Source of the DNA: JALUZX01 sp964561605
GTDB lineage: Bacteria > Planctomycetota > UBA1135 > JALUZX01
Length of the DNA stretch: 64,000 nucleotides
Direction of reading: 5' to 3'
Assembly: GCA_964561605.1 (NCBI GenBank)
Contig: CAZLQD010000039.1
Span: 1 to 64,000, forward strand
Both the position numbers and the translations under genes were made by a program. The notes beneath the pieces were generated by a model that was not told the origin of the DNA, did not search any database, and saw only the letters and a program-made list of their open reading frames with translations. Shown piece by piece: positions 60,158 through 64,000 of this stretch (the stretch's first letter is position 1; each line of letters opens with the position of its first letter).

Positions 60158-61819
60158 TCAGCTTCTCCTCTTCCTCCCGGAAGGGGCCAAGAAGACCCAA
60201 AAGGCCAGGAAGGCCAGGCCTCCCAGGAGGAGCGGGGGGCCCAGGGGCTCACCCGGCAGGGCGAAGGAAGGCCTGGGCCCGGGAGGAGGAAGGGAAAGGG
60301 AGGAGAGGTCCGACTCCTCGGGGTCGGGTCTCCCCCCTCCCGGCCTGCGGCCCCGCCTCCCCGCCGGGTCGATGCCGGAGAACCAGGAGAGGCACCGGTG
60401 GGTGAACCTGGGCAGAAGGAGCTGGGCCCCCAGGGTGGAGCGGCCGGGAAAGAAGAGAAGGTGGACCACCTTGGGCGGACCTTTCCGGACGAGGAGGAGG
60501 GGAGCTCCCCGGGAGGTCCGGACCAGGGCCCGCCCGGCCGCCCCACCTTCCCGGGCCTTCAGGGCCCACCGGATCCCGAGCTGGGAGAGATCCAGCCCTC
60601 TCAGGAGAGGGTGGCCCATGTCCCAGGAACCGACCCGGGGCTTCTCCAGCCTTCCCGGGAGGGTGACCCCCTCCAGGCTGGTTCCCAGGAGGAGCCAGTC
60701 CGGACCCGGACCCTGGGGGATTGGAGACGGCAGTCGCCCCCCCTCCACGACGACCAGGTCCGGCCCCTGGTCCTCCTCGACGATCTTCCCCTTCCCCGCC
60801 GTGAGGCCCTCCAGGAGGGCCCGGACCGCCGGTGAGGGACCCTCCCCGGGATCTCCTTCCCTGAGGGCCACCCTGAGGGCCGGGAGAGGAGGAGGTTCCA
60901 AGAGAAGCGTATCGTCCCAGGGAAAAGCATCCCCCGGCTCCAGGGAGACCCGCACGGGCCCGGCGGCCCGCTCCCAGGAAAGGGTCACCCTCTCCGCCCC
61001 CTTCCTCCCGGGAGGGAAGGAAAGGGCGAGCCTCGCCAGGACCTTCCCTCCCTGGGCGGGTCGAACCACCAGGCTCCTTCCGAGGAGAGAGCCCCGAACC
61101 AGGAACCGGGCCGTCACCTCGGGGGAGGGCCAATCGGGAAGGAGGAGCCCCTCCAGGAGAGCCCCGTTGGGAAGGGGTCTCCCCACCCGGACCCAACGGA
61201 CGGAACAGGGCGGGGCCTTCCCCGGGGCCTGCTTTTCCGGCCCGGCGAAATCGGAAAGGACCAGGAGAGGGAGACCCAGGGGGGCCAGGCCTTCCAGGAC
61301 CTGCTCCAGCCTGGCCCTCCCCCGGGAGGCCACGCCCCAGGAGCGGAGCCTCTCCGCCAAGGGGGCGAACTCCCCCGCCCTTCCGTCCTCCCGCAAGAGC
61401 CGCGGTCCCCCTGCACCCAGGACCCGGACCTCCAGGCCCGGGGGAAGGGCCCCCATCCTGGATTCCAGGATCTCCAGGGCCCTGGTGAAGCGGTCCTTTC
61501 CAGGCCTTCCCGCCCCCAGGGAGGCCCCCATGCTGGGAGAGCGGTCCAGGACCACCAGGAGAGTCCCGGCCCCCCGGCGGGCTCCCCACCTGGGTCCGGA
61601 AGGGACCAGGGAGAAGCAGAGCAGGGCCGCAACCAGGGGGAGGTCCCGGAGGAAATGGCCCCTGGGCTGGAGGAGGTTCAGCTCCCTGGCGGCCCGGATC
61701 CAGATCTCCAACCGGTAGGTCAGGCGGTGGAGTCCCTTCCTGGGGACCCGGAGGAGCCAGAGGGCCAGCAAAGGAAGGAGGGCCAGGAGGAGCCACCAGG
61801 GATGCTGGAAGGAGAGCAT
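60158..61819 (-). CDS. BatA-type membrane protein with von Willebrand A-like region
   Basis: The protein has 553 residues. The N-terminus is the double-transmembrane BatA motif ('FQHPWWLLLALLPLLALWLLRVP' and 'LPLVAALLCFSLVPSGPRW'), followed by a vWA-like region with the metal-site-like 'VVLDRSPSMGASL'. The middle is beta-rich ('LVVRPAQGGKVLARLALSFPPG') and a last helix ('PPLLLGGLAFLAFWVFLAPSG') anchors the C-terminus. It follows the DUF58 gene after 3 nt. Proteins of this set work with MoxR ATPases in envelope stress or cofactor insertion; the exact role here is unknown. Confidence 0.82.
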   Translation of the reverse strand: MLSFQHPWWLLLALLPLLALWLLRVPRKGLHRLTYRLEIWIRAARELNLLQPRGHFLRDLPLVAALLCFSLVPSGPRWGARRGAGTLLVVLDRSPSMGASLGAGRPGKDRFTRALEILESRMGALPPGLEVRVLGAGGPRLLREDGRAGEFAPLAERLRSWGVASRGRARLEQVLEGLAPLGLPLLVLSDFAGPEKQAPGKAPPCSVRWVRVGRPLPNGALLEGLLLPDWPSPEVTARFLVRGSLLGRSLVVRPAQGGKVLARLALSFPPGRKGAERVTLSWERAAGPVRVSLEPGDAFPWDDTLLLEPPPLPALRVALREGDPGEGPSPAVRALLEGLTAGKGKIVEEDQGPDLVVVEGGRLPSPIPQGPGPDWLLLGTSLEGVTLPGRLEKPRVGSWDMGHPLLRGLDLSQLGIRWALKAREGGAAGRALVRTSRGAPLLLVRKGPPKVVHLLFFPGRSTLGAQLLLPRFTHRCLSWFSGIDPAGRRGRRPGGGRPDPEESDLSSLSLPPPGPRPSFALPGEPLGPPLLLGGLAFLAFWVFLAPSGRKRRS

Positions 61820-61822
61820 GAT

Positions 61823-62677
61823 TCACACCAGGGAAGGAGCCAGGTCTTCCACCGTCCGGGAGGGGCGCAACCGGTAAAGGCCGCCGCCGGTCTGGGCGAG
61901 GCGGGCCCCGACCCGTTCCATCTCGCCTTCCCAGAGCCGCACCACCCGCTCCAGGAGCTTGGGAGTGGCCCGCAAGGGGGCCTCCCCTTCCCCTTCCAGG
62001 CCCCTGAGGCGGACCGTTCCGGGGAGGCGGGGATTCCCGTCCTGGGGAACCAGGGGAAGGATCCCGCGCACCCGGAACCGCCTTTCCACGGCCTGGTCCA
62101 GGGCCCTCCCGTCCAGGGGAAAGAAGTCCGAGACCCACCAGAGGGTGCCGCCCCGGCGGCCCTTCAACAGGCTTCTCAGGGCCTCGGCGGCGCTCCCCCT
62201 GCCTCCGGGCCGGGCCCCTTCCAGGAAGAGCCAGCCCTCCCGGAGGTCGCCGCCCCCCCTGAGAGAGAGGGCGGACCAGCGTCCACCCCCGAAGGTGAGG
62301 ACCAGGTCCACCCGCTCCAGGAGGGCCAGGCCGGCGTAGACCAGGGCCGCCGCGGCCCGCAGGGCAAGGCGCCACCGAGGCGGACTCCCGAATTCCATGG
62401 AAGCGGAAAGGTCCACCAGGAGGGGAAGGACTTCCCCCCGGTCGGCCTCGAAGACCTTCACGTAGAGCTCTCCCGTGCGGGCATAGGCGTGCCAGTCCAC
62501 CCGGCGGGGCTCGTCACCGGGAACGTAGCGCCTGTGCTCCTTGAAGGGCCCCCGGGCCACCCAGCCCCCCTTCCAGCCCCGACCCCCCTCCTCGGGAATG
62601 GCCCGCAGGCGGCGGGTCACCAGGAGCAACTCGTCGCAAAGGGCGGGGAGGAGAGGATCGTCCGAGAGGAATCCCAT
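61823..62677 (-). CDS. DUF58 domain protein
   Basis: The protein has 284 residues from the ATG at 62677, which overlaps the upstream stop by 1 nt (TGATG) and is five bases after GGAGG. It has 'GPFKEHRRYVPGDEPRRVDWHAYARTGELYVKVFEADRG', the hallmark DUF58 stretch, and 'LLVDLSASMEFGSPP', a vWA-like metal site. In many bacteria DUF58 genes stand between moxR and batA/vWA genes, where they are thought to hand client proteins to the MoxR machine. No moxR is seen in the window. Confidence 0.9.
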   Translation of the reverse strand: MGFLSDDPLLPALCDELLLVTRRLRAIPEEGGRGWKGGWVARGPFKEHRRYVPGDEPRRVDWHAYARTGELYVKVFEADRGEVLPLLVDLSASMEFGSPPRWRLALRAAAALVYAGLALLERVDLVLTFGGGRWSALSLRGGGDLREGWLFLEGARPGGRGSAAEALRSLLKGRRGGTLWWVSDFFPLDGRALDQAVERRFRVRGILPLVPQDGNPRLPGTVRLRGLEGEGEAPLRATPKLLERVVRLWEGEMERVGARLAQTGGGLYRLRPSRTVEDLAPSLV

Positions 62678-63762
62678 CACTTCCTCCAGGCCTGGGCCAT
62701 GCGGGAGGCGAGCCAGGCCTCTCCGGGAGAGAGGAGGCCGTCCCCCAGGGCCCTCTCGGCGGCCCTTTTCCAGGCCCGGGCCAGGGGGGGCGGGGCCTTC
62801 CTCTCTCCCTCTCTTCCACGGCCCGGGATGGGCCGGCCCGGTCCTCCCTCTTTCCCAGGGGCCCCCGGCCTCGTTCCGGCCCGGCCCTCCCCCGGAGGGG
62901 AGGAAGGTGCGCCCCGGGTGGTGTAGACCTTCTTGCGGTGCTTGGGCCCCGGACCGGCCGAGGGGAGGGAGAAGAGGATCTTCTCCTCCGACCGGGGCCG
63001 GATCGCTCCTCCCGGGACCCTCCCCGGGGAAGGCCTCCGTGAAAGGCCCGGGCCCTTCCTGCCCCGGGGAGCCGAAGGCTTGGGGGAGGGCGGTTTCCCG
63101 GCCCTACCCTTCCTTCCTGCCCCTTCCTTCCTGGAACCCTCCCCGGGGGAAGTCTTTCCCTGCCCCCCACCCACCCGGGCCCTCCCAGGAGAAAGGCCTT
63201 CCCTGCCCGATCCCGAGCCGGCCGAAGGGGCGCGCCCCTTCCCTCCGCCGGCTAGAGGGAGGCCCAGGGGCCGCCGCTCCCCTCCCGGAGCCCAGGAGGA
63301 CCAGGGAAGGGGCCCCACCCAGTCCAGGAGGAGGAGGAAGGCCAGGAGGGCGTAGAGGAGATACCAAGGCCTGGGCCGGCGGGCCTCCCGGAAGGCCCCC
63401 TCCACGAGGGAAGGACGCCGTTCCTCCAGAGCGGTCCGGGCCTGCAGGAGGAGGGAGCGGGCGTAGGGATGGGAATCCTCCACCTCCAGGGCCGACCGGA
63501 GGAGATCCTTCAGGTCCGGGTCGTCGAGACGGACCTTTCTTTGAAAGAAGAAGAAGGAGAGGGCCAGCCCCACTGGGAGGGGAAGGAGGAAGGGCCAGAG
63601 GGGCGGATCCATCCCACCCAGGAGGAAGAGGGCGGCCCAACTGCAAAGGCAAGAAAGAAAGAGGAGATGAAAAGGGACCAGGGCCCGGGCCAGGGCCCTC
63701 CGGCGGCCCAGGCCTTCGATCTCCGCCCGGAAACGGGCGCGCAGATCCTTTCCTCCGGCCAT
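62677..63762 (-). CDS. Membrane protein with long Gly/Pro/Arg-rich region, unknown function
   Basis: The protein has 361 residues. Three hydrophobic helices occur at about 28-50, 53-75 and 130-150. They are followed by a disordered stretch from about 160 to 310 that is rich in Gly, Pro, Ser, Arg and Lys ('GGKGRAPSAGSGSGREGLSPGRA' type), then a short helical C-terminus ('RAWKRAAERALGDGLLSPGEAWLASRM'). It starts the operon with DUF58 and BatA-like genes and is preceded by a strong terminator, so it probably has its own promoter. I do not recognise a family. Confidence 0.65.
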   Translation of the reverse strand: MAGGKDLRARFRAEIEGLGRRRALARALVPFHLLFLSCLCSWAALFLLGGMDPPLWPFLLPLPVGLALSFFFFQRKVRLDDPDLKDLLRSALEVEDSHPYARSLLLQARTALEERRPSLVEGAFREARRPRPWYLLYALLAFLLLLDWVGPLPWSSWAPGGERRPLGLPLAGGGKGRAPSAGSGSGREGLSPGRARVGGGQGKTSPGEGSRKEGAGRKGRAGKPPSPKPSAPRGRKGPGLSRRPSPGRVPGGAIRPRSEEKILFSLPSAGPGPKHRKKVYTTRGAPSSPPGEGRAGTRPGAPGKEGGPGRPIPGRGREGERKAPPPLARAWKRAAERALGDGLLSPGEAWLASRMAQAWRK

Positions 63763-63823
63763 GGCAGGAGTCTAACAGAGAAGGACCGGTTCCGTCCCGC
63801 CGCCGGGAGTTTTCCAGGGGAGG

Positions 63824-63866
63824 AAAAAAAGCAGCCGGAAGGAGCCCACCAGGACCCCTCCCGGCT
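63824..63866 (-). terminator. Intrinsic terminator for a gene entering from the right edge
   Basis: On the minus strand 63866-63855 pairs with 63844-63833 over 12 bp with two G-T wobbles around a 10-nt loop, followed by GC and seven T (63830-63824). It lies about 80 nt after the stop of the partial gene at 63944 and 60 nt before the 361-residue protein gene. Confidence 0.82.
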
Positions 63867-63943
63867 ACCATAAGAAGGAGGAGATTGCTTCTCTTATCGG
63901 CCCCTGCGGACGGTCCCTTGAACCGGGCCCGGGCCGGGAAGGC

Positions 63944-64000
63944 TCACTTTCCTTTCTTTTGTCCCGTTTTGGACGGCCTGGAAGCAGGCTTGGAGGCAGG
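63944..64000 (-). CDS. C-terminal tail of a partial gene, Lys/Pro/Ser-rich
   Basis: Nineteen codons are visible on the minus strand, ending with TGA at 63946-63944. They read 'PASKPASRPSKTGQKKGK', a basic, low-complexity tail. The gene continues beyond the window. An intrinsic terminator follows it, which supports a real gene end. Identity cannot be told; a MoxR-type gene would fit the context but is only a guess. Confidence 0.5.
   Translation of the reverse strand, partial: PASKPASRPSKTGQKKGK

Noticed and set aside
57066..60200. A 1044-codon open frame on the minus strand spanning guaA and guaB
   Set aside because: Only the guaA part has protein-like sequence. The upstream portion lies over guaB in another frame and reads as Gly/Arg/Pro-rich filler caused by high GC.
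63870..63898. Imperfect inverted repeat ATAAGAAG / CTTCTCTTAT
   Set aside because: The arms differ by an inserted base, and the neighbouring stem with a T-run explains termination better.

Overview
The window is a high-GC (well above 60%), gene-dense bacterial chromosome segment with about 45 protein genes and no tRNA, rRNA, CRISPR array, insertion sequence or prophage that I can see. The best guess for the host is a deep-branching Planctomycetota bacterium. The main reason is a family of secreted proteins ending in a 'PLDL..xGAxGCxLY' module, which I associate with that phylum. The outer-membrane barrel protein of the pga operon and several lipoproteins indicate a diderm envelope. This assignment is inference, because no rRNA is present.

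Layout. Positions 1-6.4 kb hold a discoidin-domain protein cut by the window edge, a Tyr-rich secreted protein, a GT4 glycosyltransferase, a DUF5658 membrane protein, an RlmI-like rRNA methyltransferase and a DPM1-type GT2. From 6.5 to 29.1 kb everything is on the minus strand: a thrS-infC-rpmI-rplT-pheS-pheT translation cluster preceded by a Cys/Met PLP enzyme, a hybrid histidine kinase overlapping a SprT-like gene, an orphan gene, an FG-GAP secreted protein, aspS, a PiT phosphate transporter with its PhoU-like partner, two related thioredoxin-fold lipoproteins, and an S9 peptidase with a VHL-beta-like tail. From 29.4 to 35.2 kb is a complete pgaABCD-type operon for poly-N-acetylglucosamine synthesis, deacetylation and export. 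From 35.3 to 47.7 kb secreted proteins of the 'GCxLY' family flank a large carboxypeptidase-regulatory-repeat protein and a carbamoyltransferase / SxtJ / DUF5989 / SGNH cassette. From 47.8 to 56.1 kb are an ABC-2 exporter and a divergent sugar locus. From 56.1 to 60.1 kb is a guaB-guaA-GT2 operon. The last 4 kb carry a DUF58 / BatA-type operon.

The most interesting locus is 49.7-56.1 kb. A large secreted protein fuses a parallel beta-helix to a GH127-type beta-L-arabinofuranosidase with an intact Glu-x-Cys...Cys-Cys zinc/nucleophile site. It is transcribed divergently from a GalT-family uridylyltransferase and a GHMP sugar-1-kinase. The kinase lacks the galactokinase Glu-His pair and instead resembles, from memory, the kinase half of plant L-arabinokinase. 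The roughly 100 bp between the divergent genes is almost filled by two direct 41-bp repeats, each containing the palindrome TTGTACAA. Together these suggest a regulated pathway that releases L-arabinose and activates it through L-arabinose-1-phosphate to UDP-arabinose. Ordinary Leloir galactose metabolism is the conservative alternative.

Transcription signals. Many gene ends carry strong GC-rich hairpins, some with a U-tract (thrS/infC, after 47737, before 63762) and several without one. A good sigma70-like promoter lies between infC and rpmI, and another lies upstream of the secreted-protein gene at 46664.
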